From: Firm-04 sp045617625
GTDB lineage: Bacteria; Bacillota; Clostridia; Oscillospirales; Ruminococcaceae
Length of the DNA stretch: 61,033 nucleotides
Direction: 5' to 3'
NCBI GenBank assembly: GCA_045617625.1
Contig: JAZLJA010000020.1
Span: 1 to 61,033 of the forward strand
In this document: piece by piece, positions 25,312 to 33,387 of the stretch
Layout of the letters: every line of letters begins with the position of its first letter
Numbering within the stretch: the first letter of the stretch is position 1
Notes under the pieces: model-generated
The model's input: only the letters and a program-made list of their open reading frames with translations
Database searches by the model: none
Told to the model about the DNA's origin: nothing
Made by a program: the position numbers and the translations under genes

Positions 25312-27198
25312 ATGAAACTGTATTCAAAATTGATTGCAGGTTCTTTGGCGGCGATGCTCGTTTGCAATGCGGATTGCAGGACATGGGATTTGCAGCGCGT
25401 TCATGCGGAGACCCTTGACAACGGGCTCTATTACATGATCATCAACGGCGAGGCATCCATTACAAACTATACCGACAAAGCTGAAACTTATGAGATTCCC
25501 TCCGAGATCGAGGGCTGCCCTGTCACAGCGATCGGTCAGAAAGCATTTTACAGTAACAGTGCTTTGAAAACGATCACGATTCCGGAAACTGTCACAACCA
25601 TTGGTGACAGCGCATTTGAAAATTGTTCCGAACTGGAAACTATTGAGCTGCCGAGTAAGCTGGAAACCATTGGCAATAGCGCATTTCGTGATTGTTCTTC
25701 GATTGCGGCGCTCAAACTGCCTGATACGGTTACTTCTATCGGCGAAGAATCATTCAGCAGATGTTCTGATCTGACTGATATAACGCTTTCCGCAAATCTG
25801 GTTTCGATTGGTAAATCAGCATTTAATATGGATCTGTTTACGGAGATCACGCTGCCCGAAAAACTGGAGTCCATTGGCGAAAGTGCTTTTTATATGTGCA
25901 AAAATTTAAGGTCTGTGACCATTCCGAACAGCGTCAAGAACATGGGCACGAGTGCGTTTTGTGTTTGTTATGCTTTGCAGAAGGCGGTCTTTTCAAGCGG
26001 GATGACCGAAGTCCCCGCTTACTGTTTCTCGGGATGCTCGAAGCTGACGGATGTCACACTCCCTGATTCTGTGGTGGATATCGGAGATAAAGCATTTTTT
26101 AATAACGAATTGTTGAAGGAAATCATCTTGCCGAGCAAGCTGAAAACAATCGGTGTTGAAAGCTTTGCATGTTGCTATGCATTGCGTGAAATAAAACTGC
26201 CTGAAACTTTGGAGAGCATTTCAAAAAGCTCGTTCGGAAACTGCAATGCACTCAGTTCGATTGTATTCAGCAATCCCTACACAGTCTTTAGTAATACAGG
26301 CAGTTATAAGTCGATAACAGCTGCTTTTTATGGCTATGAGGGATCTACTGCGCAGAAATATGCTGAGGCGAACAGCATCACGTTTGTTTCGCTGGGCGAG
26401 ATCCCCGCAAACATGACGACTACCACCACCACGACAACAACTACTACTACAACGACGACTACAACGACGACAACTACATCCACTTCCACTTCCACTTCGA
26501 CCACCACTGCGACAACCAAAGCGATACCGATTACCACATCTGCAAAATCGACGACCGTTACTACCACGACCACCAAAATGGCAACCAAAGTGACCACGAC
26601 TGTCTATTTTGCAAACATCAAGGGCGATGTCAATGCGGATAACCGTCTCAGTGTTGCGGATGCCGTTATCCTGGCGCGTGTTGTTGCCGAAGATGACGGT
26701 GTCACACTGAAGCCTTACGCTAAACCCGATGTCAATGCAGACGGCAAAATCGACACAAATGATATTGTCACCGTACTGCGTTTGATGCGCCGTACCTCCA
26801 TGATGGTGGGTAAGGTGGAAGCGAAAAAGGGCGATACGGTCACTGTGCCGATCTACATTTACGCTGACCACGGTACCGCCGGCGGAGAGCTTTATGTCGG
26901 TTACACCTCCGCACTGACCCCGAGATTGATCCGTGTCGGCGATGCCTACACCGATCTCACTGTGGAGTCTGCTGTTGATGGTTATCCTGTGTTCCTTGCA
27001 TGGACGACCAAGAACGGCAAGAACCAGACAGCAAAAGATGGTGCGGCTGTTGCATACATCGACTTTGAGGTGACAAATTACGATTCGTTCTATGAGCTGC
27101 TTGATATCTATGTTGCAAGCTGCACGCTTTCCGATGAGGACGGCGTTTCTACCAGTGTGAGCGCAGCAAACGGTTTTGTCGCAGTGCCGAAAGAATAA
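25312..27198 (+). CDS. Secreted BspA-type LRR protein with dockerin and C-terminal cohesin-like domain
   Basis: 628 residues. A signal-like N-terminus (about 1-30) precedes about a dozen BspA/LRR_5 repeats (about 60-345; units such as LPSKLETIGNSAFRDCSSI). Then come a Thr-rich linker (about 368-435), a type I dockerin (about 438-497) with two Ca-binding loops (GDVNADNRLSVADA and DVNADGKIDTND), and a last domain (about 498-626). That domain starts VGKVEAKKGDTVTVPIYIYA and reads like a cohesin beta-sandwich. BspA repeats mediate adhesion or protein binding. If the last domain is a cohesin, the protein could dock on one partner and carry another. No enzyme motif. ATG at 25312 behind TTGGAGGT. 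Confidence 0.85.
   Translation: MKLYSKLIAGSLAAMLVCNADCRTWDLQRVHAETLDNGLYYMIINGEASITNYTDKAETYEIPSEIEGCPVTAIGQKAFYSNSALKTITIPETVTTIGDSAFENCSELETIELPSKLETIGNSAFRDCSSIAALKLPDTVTSIGEESFSRCSDLTDITLSANLVSIGKSAFNMDLFTEITLPEKLESIGESAFYMCKNLRSVTIPNSVKNMGTSAFCVCYALQKAVFSSGMTEVPAYCFSGCSKLTDVTLPDSVVDIGDKAFFNNELLKEIILPSKLKTIGVESFACCYALREIKLPETLESISKSSFGNCNALSSIVFSNPYTVFSNTGSYKSITAAFYGYEGSTAQKYAEANSITFVSLGEIPANMTTTTTTTTTTTTTTTTTTTTTSTSTSTSTTTATTKAIPITTSAKSTTVTTTTTKMATKVTTTVYFANIKGDVNADNRLSVADAVILARVVAEDDGVTLKPYAKPDVNADGKIDTNDIVTVLRLMRRTSMMVGKVEAKKGDTVTVPIYIYADHGTAGGELYVGYTSALTPRLIRVGDAYTDLTVESAVDGYPVFLAWTTKNGKNQTAKDGAAVAYIDFEVTNYDSFYELLDIYVASCTLSDEDGVSTSVSAANGFVAVPKE
26414..26515 (+). repeat. (ACN)n Thr-linker repeat
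   Basis: A run of Thr codons (act, acc, acg, aca mixed) with some Ser codons, encoding the linker before the dockerin. It is prone to length change by slippage. Confidence 0.8.
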
Positions 27199-27322
27199 GA
27201 GGTGCATGCGGCGCATTGATATTGGGGACTCCCGTGTTTCGCAAACGTGCCGTCCCAAATCCTGACCAAGGGATACTATCCTATTATATATAGACATGAC
27301 ACGCGAAACGAAGTCAACATAC

Positions 27323-27363
27323 AAAATCGGCTTGTGCCATTTGCAGCACAAGCCGATTTTTTT
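27323..27363. terminator. Bidirectional terminator between the LRR gene and agrD
   Basis: Perfect stem AAAATCGGCTTGTG / CACAAGCCGATTTT with T7 on the plus strand and A-rich flank on the other. Upstream at about 27234-27272 is an imperfect long palindrome (GGGACTCCCGTG... ACGTGCCGTCCC) of unknown role. Confidence 0.88.
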
Positions 27364-27372
27364 GTAGAAACC

Positions 27373-27495
27373 TTATTTCTTCAATGCTTTTGGTTCTTTG
27401 GGCTGATAAGTGCCGCAAACCGAGACCTGTCCTGCCGCTTTGTGTGCAATCTTCATTGCGCAGTCAGCGAGACGCTGTGCCGCATTCTTCTTCAT
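27373..27495 (-). CDS. agrD: AgrD-type cyclic autoinducer peptide precursor
   Basis: 40-residue precursor. The amphipathic N-terminal part (MKKNAAQRLADCAMKIAHKA) should lie on the membrane; the core is SVCGTYQ; the tail PKEPKALKK matches the conserved acidic/Pro tail (PKxP..L) that AgrB recognises. The Cys of the core is the expected thiolactone residue. The start ATG lies 20 codons inside a longer open frame and behind a GGAGACG site. It overlaps the end of agrB by 32 nt, the usual arrangement. The ring size cannot be read with confidence because only Gly-Thr-Tyr-Gln follow the Cys before the Pro. Confidence 0.88.
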   Translation of the reverse strand: MKKNAAQRLADCAMKIAHKAAGQVSVCGTYQPKEPKALKK

Positions 27496-28084
27496 GTCCG
27501 TTTCGTCTCCTTTCTTCAGCAAATTGACCGATTGGCAGCAATAGCACAACAGCACTCAGTGATAACGCTGCTGTGATGCCGTAATACGGTTCAAAAGTGT
27601 AGCCGATCACCGCCAGCAAACAATCTGCGATGCACAGCCATTTTGCGATTTTATGGCAATATGACCGCGTTTGCACAGTGAGCGGCTTGTTGTGATTTTC
27701 CACGGGTCGTATGCAGAATACTGCAAGGCTGTCCGCAGCCAGCAGCAGCAGGAGCAGGGGAAAATCAAAGTAGGGTAACAGGAATCTTCCAAGCAGAATC
27801 ACGGTGATGAAAATGCAGCAGAAAGTGAGATTGCACCGCAGATAGCTTGTGCAGTGATAGCCGCCGGTGTATAATCGGGTGACGGTGAAAACCACAGCGA
27901 AAATCAGTGCAGCCGGCAGCGCACGGAACAGAATTCCGAGGATTAGTAGCAAAACGTAATTCAGCAGTGTTGAGAGCGATATTTCAATTCCGTAGGTGCA
28001 GATTTCCCGCATATCGGCAGAGCCGAGACGGGGGTCATGTTTTTGAAGCTGCGCAGTCAGCGCGGATGCAATCGTGTGATACAT
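27464..28084 (-). CDS. agrB: AgrB accessory gene regulator, peptide-processing membrane protease
   Basis: 206 residues with several membrane helices (about 34-55, 60-75, 95-115, 120-135, 155-190). The catalytic His and Cys of AgrB are in RLYTGGYHCTSYLRC near residues 70-85. AgrB removes the AgrD tail and forms the thiolactone ring. The start is the ATG at 28084 behind GGAGGGATTC; the longer open frame reads back through the promoter. It is transcribed leftward with agrD, away from the regulator-kinase pair. Confidence 0.93.
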   Translation of the reverse strand: MYHTIASALTAQLQKHDPRLGSADMREICTYGIEISLSTLLNYVLLLILGILFRALPAALIFAVVFTVTRLYTGGYHCTSYLRCNLTFCCIFITVILLGRFLLPYFDFPLLLLLLAADSLAVFCIRPVENHNKPLTVQTRSYCHKIAKWLCIADCLLAVIGYTFEPYYGITAALSLSAVVLLLPIGQFAEERRRNGHEEECGTASR

Positions 28085-28148
28085 AATGAATCCCTCCTTC
28101 CGCTGCGGATGACAGTCGGTGAACTGTTTGGAAATTCCTGTTGTGTCC

Positions 28149-28176
28149 ATTATAGCAAAGCAGGAAGAAAAGTCAA
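28149..28176 (-). promoter_or_regulatory. Promoter of agrB-agrD
   Basis: Minus strand TTGACT (28171-28176), 16-nt spacer, TATAAT (28149-28154). The 21-bp direct repeats begin 4 nt upstream of this -35 box. Confidence 0.85.
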
Positions 28177-28180
28177 GCAT

Positions 28181-28222
28181 TTTGGCACAGACGACCGAAA
28201 CTTTGGCACGAACGACCGAAAC
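28181..28222. promoter_or_regulatory. Two 21-bp direct repeats, candidate LytTR-regulator binding site
   Basis: TTTGGCACAGACGACCGAAA+C at 28181-28201 and a second copy at 28202-28222; they differ only at positions 9-10 (AG/GA). The period is exactly 21 bp, two helix turns, as in AgrA/LytTR-type sites (9-bp repeats with 12-bp spacing). The pair lies between the two divergent promoters, next to both -35 boxes. Confidence 0.78.
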
Positions 28223-28227
28223 CGACC

Positions 28228-28256
28228 TTGCATCGGCAGCGCAAAGGTGCTATGCT
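28228..28256 (+). promoter_or_regulatory. Promoter of the response regulator-kinase operon
   Basis: TTGCAT (28228-28233), 17-nt spacer, TATGCT (28251-28256), 18 nt before the regulator start. It is weaker than the agrBD promoter. Confidence 0.72.
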
Positions 28257-28274
28257 TAAATGGGGTGATGCGGA

Positions 28275-29003
28275 ATGTTGCGTGCGGCGATCTGTGATGA
28301 CGACGCAGTAATTTTGAAACAAATGGAACACTGTATCAGAACAGTGTTTGAAGCCAGTCGCTTTCGATGCACTTTGGAGTGCTATACTGATGAAGCTTTC
28401 TTTTTGGAGCGAAACCGTCAGAAACCATATGATATCGTATTTCTGGACATTTTTTTGCAGCAGCACACAGGCTTTGATATTGCGAAGGAATTGCGGCAGC
28501 AGAAGAATGATGTGCTTCTGATTTTTGTCACCTCACAAGATACTTTGGTGTATCGCAGTCTGGAATATCGTCCGTTTCAGTTTGTGCGCAAGGGACAATC
28601 AGATGTTTTGCTGCCGCGGCTGCGTGCTGTGACAGAAAAGATCGTTTCATACTATCGTGAAACAGAACTGCTGGAACTCGATCTGGGTGTGGGCGAGCGC
28701 AGAGTGGTTGTGTATCGGGATATTCTGTTCTTGCAGAGCAGTCTGCATTATTTGGAGTATCATCTGAACAGCGGCGAGGTGCTGCGCGTGCGTGAACGTA
28801 TGGCAGATGCATGCGAGCAGCTTGCGGCACACGGCTTTCTTCGCATTCACAGGCAGTATATCGTCAATTTGCAGGCGGTTGCCCGCATGAATATCAGCAC
28901 CAGGACCATTCATCTGTTTTCAGGTGAGGTGCTGCCGATCGGGAGAACCTATCGGCAGCAGGCGGTGGAAGAATATGGCAGACAAATGAGGAAGATCCCA
29001 TGA
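28275..29003 (+). CDS. LytTR-family response regulator (AgrA-like)
   Basis: 242 residues. Receiver domain (about 1-120) with the acidic pocket CDDD at 7-10 and the phospho-acceptor Asp58 in VFLDIFL. The C-terminal LytTR DNA-binding domain (about 140-238) has YRDILFLQSSLHYLEYHL and FLRIHRQYIVNLQAV. LytTR proteins bind pairs of direct repeats about 21 bp apart; such a pair lies just upstream. The stop overlaps the kinase start by 4 nt. Its job is probably to switch on agrBD and its own operon when the peptide accumulates. Confidence 0.93.
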   Translation: MLRAAICDDDAVILKQMEHCIRTVFEASRFRCTLECYTDEAFFLERNRQKPYDIVFLDIFLQQHTGFDIAKELRQQKNDVLLIFVTSQDTLVYRSLEYRPFQFVRKGQSDVLLPRLRAVTEKIVSYYRETELLELDLGVGERRVVVYRDILFLQSSLHYLEYHLNSGEVLRVRERMADACEQLAAHGFLRIHRQYIVNLQAVARMNISTRTIHLFSGEVLPIGRTYRQQAVEEYGRQMRKIP

Positions 29004-30325
29004 GTATCACATTCTGGAATTTGTTTGAACTGGTCGTTAATCTGTTTGAGGGTCTCAACTGCCTGTATTTCGTCTGCAATTTTCTCGGATGCAGATGCGG
29101 GAAAGGGACAGGTCGGGGCAAATGGCTGTTGATGGGCAGTATTTTTGCGGCAGTCACGACGGCAATCAACCACCTCACATTTTTCGACAGTTTCTATCTG
29201 CTGGTATATGTACTGGTGCTGTGGGCAGAAGCGGCAATATGGCTCAAAGGAACGTGGTACAAGAAACTGTTCACTGCGGTGACTGCCGTGACCTGTCTGA
29301 TCTTTGTTTCGACGCTGCTCACCAATCTGGTGACGGCATTGGCGGGTGTGCCCATTGAAGTGATCTATACGCAATCGGGCACCATGCGCTTTTTGACCGT
29401 TGTGATGGTGCAGGCAGTCGATGTTCACTGGTTCCGATTATTGCTGCGCGTGTTTTGCAGGGAGGAAATCAAACTGCAAACGGTGGAATGGCAGTTGTTT
29501 CTCGGCGTATTCCTGCTTTCAGCGGCGGCGGTGGTGTGCATGCAGCTTGTGCAGCTGCACGGGACATTTTCACTCACCGACAGATTTTTGTTGCTGGCGG
29601 CAAATGCGTCGATCGCGTGTGTGAACGCAGCGGTCGTTCGGTTGATTCTGCGGCTCAATCGACAATACCGCACAGAACTCGAAAATGACCTGCTGCGCCG
29701 TCAGCTGGCATATCAGGCACAGTATTCGGGAGCGGTGCAGGAAAAGGCTGAGGCGATCAATCTCATTCGGCATGAACTCAAAAACAGTATGCTGGTGATT
29801 GAAAATCTGACGGAGCAGGGACGCTTTTCAGAGGTTCGGGAATATGTGGCGCAGTATGCGGGAAAATCGGGTGCGCTTTGCAGCTTTGTGCAAACGGGAA
29901 ATCCGTATGTCGATGCGATCGTGAACAGTAAACTTTCGTATGCGAGGGCACAGGGCGTCGCGGTCAGTGCGGCAATCGAAGGAAATCTGCCCGAACTTGC
30001 CGCTGTGGATTACTGTTCTTTGCTCGGAAATCTTCTGGACAATGCGGTGGAGGCATCCATCAAACAGCAGACAGAGCGCGAACTGGAACTGTATCTTACA
30101 GGGGAGGACGATAAGCTGCAAATTTGTGTGCGCAATCGTGTGGACAGCGATGTGTGCAGGGAAAATCCGCGGCTGTTCACCACGAAACACAGCAAGAGCG
30201 AACACGGCTTCGGCATTCGGGTGATTCGGGAGATTGCGGAGAACTATGGCGGCGAAGCAGATTTCTTTGTCGCAAACGGATTTTTTCATGCGCAGATCAT
30301 CGTGTATTCACCGAACAAATCGTAA
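29000..30325 (+). CDS. GHKL sensor histidine kinase (AgrC-like)
   Basis: 441 residues. The N-terminal half has six hydrophobic helices (about 12-30, 38-57, 60-80, 88-110, 118-135, 165-185), the AgrC-type peptide sensor. A cytoplasmic coiled coil leads to the phospho-acceptor His258 in LIRHELKNSM; this HPK10-type box usually reads RHDxxN. The GHKL ATPase follows: N-box SLLGNLLDNAVEAS and G-box HGFGIRVI. It signals to the overlapping upstream LytTR regulator. The predicted ligand is the AgrD peptide from the divergent operon. Confidence 0.93.
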   Translation: MSITFWNLFELVVNLFEGLNCLYFVCNFLGCRCGKGTGRGKWLLMGSIFAAVTTAINHLTFFDSFYLLVYVLVLWAEAAIWLKGTWYKKLFTAVTAVTCLIFVSTLLTNLVTALAGVPIEVIYTQSGTMRFLTVVMVQAVDVHWFRLLLRVFCREEIKLQTVEWQLFLGVFLLSAAAVVCMQLVQLHGTFSLTDRFLLLAANASIACVNAAVVRLILRLNRQYRTELENDLLRRQLAYQAQYSGAVQEKAEAINLIRHELKNSMLVIENLTEQGRFSEVREYVAQYAGKSGALCSFVQTGNPYVDAIVNSKLSYARAQGVAVSAAIEGNLPELAAVDYCSLLGNLLDNAVEASIKQQTERELELYLTGEDDKLQICVRNRVDSDVCRENPRLFTTKHSKSEHGFGIRVIREIAENYGGEADFFVANGFFHAQIIVYSPNKS

Positions 30326-30402
30326 TGATATCTCAGCTGCTGTATAAGAAACAGACCATTGCGCTCATACTCCGCAGGCATTCATTTTCAGCACATCGCA
30401 CA

Positions 30403-30431
30403 TTGACAATCATCCCCGAAAATGATATAAT
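30403..30431 (+). promoter_or_regulatory. Promoter of the NrdG-like gene
   Basis: TTGACA (30403-30408), 17-nt spacer ending TGA, TATAAT (30426-30431); extended -10. Confidence 0.85.
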
Positions 30432-30503
30432 ACGAAAAAAGAGAGTGCCGCATCTCTGCGTATGAGAAACAATGGTGCGGCGCATCATGAGGGGGAATCC
30501 GCG

Positions 30504-31133
30504 TTGAATATCCTGCACTGTCTTGCGCCTGAGGGCTATCTGCGTACTGCGTGGTATCGGAGTGCGACCGACTGTCTTGGACCAAATAAACGCTTTGCCC
30601 TTTGGGTACAGGGCTGTGAGCGCGGCTGCAAAGGCTGTATATCGCCTGAGATGCAGTCATCAACCGGCGGCGAGGTGACACCGATCCTTGATCTGGCTGC
30701 ATATATTCTGCGGCAGCGGTCGGTGGAGGGCATCACCATCAGCGGTGGAGAGCCGTTCTATCAGGCAGACAGACTTGCGGCACTGCTGCGGCAGATCAAG
30801 GCTGTGCGCCCCGATTTCGGCGTGATCGTCTTTACGGGCTTCACGCATGCAGAACTGCTGGCAAGCGGCGAGCCAGAGATCATGGAACTGCTTGCGGAGA
30901 CAGATCTGCTCATCGACGGCGTTTATAAGGCGGACTTGGATGACAATCAGGGACTGCGCGGATCATCGAACCAGAACTATGTGTTTCTCACGCAGCGATA
31001 CTGTGAGGAACAGCTCGCAAAATACCGTAAAAACGAGGTTTTGCTCTGGGTAGACAGTCTGCGTGTGGTGGGGATTCCAACCGCTGCCACGAAAGAACTT
31101 CTGGTACGTATGACCGAAGGTGAAATCAACTGA
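30504..31133 (+). CDS. NrdG-like radical SAM activating protein
   Basis: 209-residue 4Fe-4S radical SAM protein. The cluster motif CERGCKGC (CxxxCxxC) is followed by TISGGEPFYQ (SAM-binding GGE). The family activates glycyl-radical enzymes, mainly anaerobic ribonucleotide reductase. The partner nrdD is not in the window, so the target could be another glycyl-radical enzyme. The best start is TTG at 30504 after GAGGGGGAA; an ATG 42 nt earlier lacks a site. Single-gene transcript: own promoter and own terminator. Confidence 0.85.
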   Translation: MNILHCLAPEGYLRTAWYRSATDCLGPNKRFALWVQGCERGCKGCISPEMQSSTGGEVTPILDLAAYILRQRSVEGITISGGEPFYQADRLAALLRQIKAVRPDFGVIVFTGFTHAELLASGEPEIMELLAETDLLIDGVYKADLDDNQGLRGSSNQNYVFLTQRYCEEQLAKYRKNEVLLWVDSLRVVGIPTAATKELLVRMTEGEIN

Positions 31134-31142
31134 ACAGATTAG

Positions 31143-31177
31143 AAAGCCCTATTCTGCATTTGCGGAATGGGGCTTTT
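31143..31177 (+). terminator. Terminator after the NrdG-like gene
   Basis: Stem AAAGCCCTATTC / GAATGGGGCTTT (one G-T pair) followed by a short T run. The rest of the 318-nt gap to the next gene holds the promoter at 31263 and nothing else I can name. Confidence 0.8.
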
Positions 31178-31262
31178 GCGTCGGAAATGGTCAGATTGCA
31201 CAAAAACGATACCTCATTTTTGCCTGTCCGAACAAATATCAAAAGATATCTGCGAAGTTGTC

Positions 31263-31291
31263 TTTACAAATCAAAAAATACGTGCTATAAT
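31263..31291 (+). promoter_or_regulatory. Promoter of the AraC-type regulator gene
   Basis: TTTACA (31263-31268), 17-nt spacer, TATAAT (31286-31291). The leader to the start is about 155 nt long. Confidence 0.75.
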
Positions 31292-31451
31292 GAGAATACC
31301 ATAAAATAGCCTACCGATTTCGTATAAAAATAAACATATCGGCAGACACTTCGGGAGAAGGTTTTTGACATATGCATATCCGTGAGTGATATGCACCCTG
31401 TTTGCAGCAAGAAGAAAAGAGAGAAAAGAATCAAATAGGGGGAGGATTCTG

Positions 31452-32156
31452 ATGATGACAACACAGGCAAATTGTATGGAGGACTGCTGCGATGTGAAAC
31501 GGCTGAATACCGACCGCATCGAAACGATTCTCCGAAGCGGAAAACTCGAAAGCTGCGGTGAGATGCTGGATGCATTCTTCCGCGAAATGCGCTTTGACGA
31601 GTTGGAATCTCTCATGCTGCGGCTCTATGTGGGCATGGATATCTACATCGTGTCACGCAGTTTTTCGAGAGAACTGGGGATTTCCAACGATGAATTTATG
31701 CGCAGTTTCGGCAGCATCGACGAGATTTCCAAGCATCTCCAAACTGCACAGGACTCCATGGATTTTTTCCGTGGGCTGGTGACACAGTGCATTCGTTGGC
31801 GAATTGCAAGTGTCAACGAAAACGGCAATGACATTGTGAGGAAAGCGAGGGAGTATATCAACCAGAATTATATGTGCGATGAGCTTTCGCTGCGTTCCGT
31901 CGCTGATGCGGTGGGACTGAGCCCGACGTATTTCAGTGCGCTGTTCAAACGGGAAGCGGGGCTCAATTTCTCAGACTATCTAACGCAGGTGCGGATTCAC
32001 AAGTCGAAAGATTTGCTGAGCTGCACATCCAAATTGATTTACGAAGTTGCTTATGAAGTCGGCTTCCGCGATTACCGCTATTTCAGCCAGATCTTCAAGA
32101 AGCATACAGGTCAGACCCCGCGCGAATTTCAAAGCAGTGTCAATGCATATGTATAG
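31452..32156 (+). CDS. AraC-family transcriptional regulator
   Basis: 234 residues. The C-terminal 100 residues are a standard double helix-turn-helix AraC domain (LSLRSVADAVGLSPTYFSAL and the second half IYEVAYEVGFRDYRYFSQIF). The N-terminal 130 residues are predicted helical and have neither a cupin arabinose pocket nor a receiver domain. They resemble the region just before the HTH in YesN-type regulators. The place directly upstream of the transporter-kinase-isomerase genes makes it the likely local regulator, but how it would sense arabinose is not visible. ATG start behind GGGGGAGGATTCTG. Confidence 0.88.
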   Translation: MMTTQANCMEDCCDVKRLNTDRIETILRSGKLESCGEMLDAFFREMRFDELESLMLRLYVGMDIYIVSRSFSRELGISNDEFMRSFGSIDEISKHLQTAQDSMDFFRGLVTQCIRWRIASVNENGNDIVRKAREYINQNYMCDELSLRSVADAVGLSPTYFSALFKREAGLNFSDYLTQVRIHKSKDLLSCTSKLIYEVAYEVGFRDYRYFSQIFKKHTGQTPREFQSSVNAYV

Positions 32157-32238
32157 TCAGCAGGCGCACATTTGCCCGAAATTTCGAGGCAGTAAAATAT
32201 TCAACATATTGATTGAATTTTTCGGTATAAATGTATGC

Positions 32239-32269
32239 ACAAGTTGATTATAATGTAAATACAAGTTGA
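32239..32269 (+). promoter_or_regulatory. Direct repeat and -10 box before the arabinose operon
   Basis: ACAAGTTGA at 32239-32247 and 32261-32269 (period 22 bp) flank TATAAT at 32249-32254. The hexamer 17 nt upstream of the -10 (TATAAA) is far from a -35 consensus, which suggests activator-dependent or regulated transcription. AraC-family proteins bind direct repeats about 21 bp apart. Confidence 0.6.
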
Positions 32270-32307
32270 CGCGAGGGGCGTCACAAAATTATGGAGGATT
32301 GAATACT

Positions 32308-33276
32308 ATGAAAGCAAAAAGAATTATTTCGGCAGTTCTCGCAACCGTAATGTGCGGTTCCATGTTCGTTGGCTGTGACAAGCCCGGCGCAGGCGGCGGT
32401 CTCATCGAGGTCGGCATCATCAACAACGACCCCAACGAATCCGGCTACCGTACCGCAAACGACAACGATCTGAAGAACACCTTTACCGAGGCAAACGGCT
32501 TCAAGGCATCGTTCGCTTACAGCCTGAAGAATGATGAGCAGATTGCTGCTGCGCAGAAGTTCATCACGGACGGCGTTGATTATCTGCTCCTCTCCGCTGC
32601 GGATACCGCAGGCTGGGACAATGTTCTGAAAGATGCACAGAAGCAGGGCGTTAAGGTTATCCTGTTCGACCGCACCATCGACGCTGACGAGAGCCTCTAT
32701 GAAGCTTCCATCGTCTCCGATATGGCGAAAGAGGGCGAGACCGCTGTTGAATGGCTGAAAGGTCAGAATCTCGACAAGTACGAAGTTATCCACATTCAGG
32801 GCGTGATGGGTTCCGCTGCACAGAAGGGTCGTTCCGGTGCGCTGGATTCCGCTGCTGCTGATCTCGGTTGGACAATCGTCAACCAGCAGACCGCTGAATG
32901 GTCCGCTGACAAGGCAACCCAGATCGTGCAGTCCGTTATCGACTCCGGCAAGTCCTTCAACGTCATCTACGCTGAAAACGATGACATGGCAAAGGGTGCC
33001 GTTGTTGCTCTGGATAAGGCAAACATCTCCCACGGCGTCGGCAAGGACGTCATCGTCATGGGCTTTGACTGCAACAAGTGGGCACTCAAAGAACTGGAAG
33101 CAAAGAACTGGAACTATGACGGTCAGTGCAATCCGTTCCAGTCCTCTTACATCAAGGAGATCATCGACAAGTTGGAAAAGGGCGAAACCCTCTCCCAGAA
33201 GACCATCATTATGGATGAAAAGGGCTTTGATGCTTCCACCATCACTGCGGATGATGTTGAAAAGTACGGTATCTGA
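32308..33276 (+). CDS. Sugar ABC transporter substrate-binding lipoprotein (YtfQ-like)
   Basis: 322 residues. Lipoprotein signal peptide with lipobox FVGC (Cys about 22). The mature part is a type I periplasmic-binding-protein fold: EVGIINNDPNESGYRT at the start, DYLLLSAADTAGWDNV, VILFDRTIDADESLY, VIHIQGVMGSAAQKGR, VIYAENDDMAKGAV. It is closest in layout to the YtfQ/AraU group that binds furanose sugars; the downstream kinase and araA point to L-arabinose as ligand. First gene of the transporter operon; a partial terminator follows it, as is common when the binding protein must be made in excess. Confidence 0.88.
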   Translation: MKAKRIISAVLATVMCGSMFVGCDKPGAGGGLIEVGIINNDPNESGYRTANDNDLKNTFTEANGFKASFAYSLKNDEQIAAAQKFITDGVDYLLLSAADTAGWDNVLKDAQKQGVKVILFDRTIDADESLYEASIVSDMAKEGETAVEWLKGQNLDKYEVIHIQGVMGSAAQKGRSGALDSAAADLGWTIVNQQTAEWSADKATQIVQSVIDSGKSFNVIYAENDDMAKGAVVALDKANISHGVGKDVIVMGFDCNKWALKELEAKNWNYDGQCNPFQSSYIKEIIDKLEKGETLSQKTIIMDEKGFDASTITADDVEKYGI

Positions 33277-33312
33277 TAAAACCATCGCAAACCTAGCTGA
33301 TACATGAAAAAT

Positions 33313-33358
33313 GCGCGGTGTGGCATATAGGTAATTCCGTATGTCACCCGCGCTTTTT
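33313..33358 (+). terminator. Intra-operon hairpin after the binding-protein gene
   Basis: Stem GCGCGG...GGCATA / TATG.C...CCGCGC followed by T5 (33354-33358), inside the operon 30 nt before the ATPase gene. It probably stops part of the transcripts so that binding protein exceeds the permease. Confidence 0.75.
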
Positions 33359-33387
33359 GCGAACAAATGCCATTAGGAGGGATCGGA

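Noticed and set aside
27234..27272. Long imperfect palindrome after the LRR gene considered as a transposon end or attachment site
   Set aside because: There is no partner copy, no target duplication and no recombinase gene in the window; it remains only a possible hairpin.
26221..27351. 376-codon minus-strand frame across the dockerin region of the LRR gene
   Set aside because: It is produced by the Thr-codon and dockerin coding sequence read backwards; the plus-strand gene has signal, repeats and dockerin.
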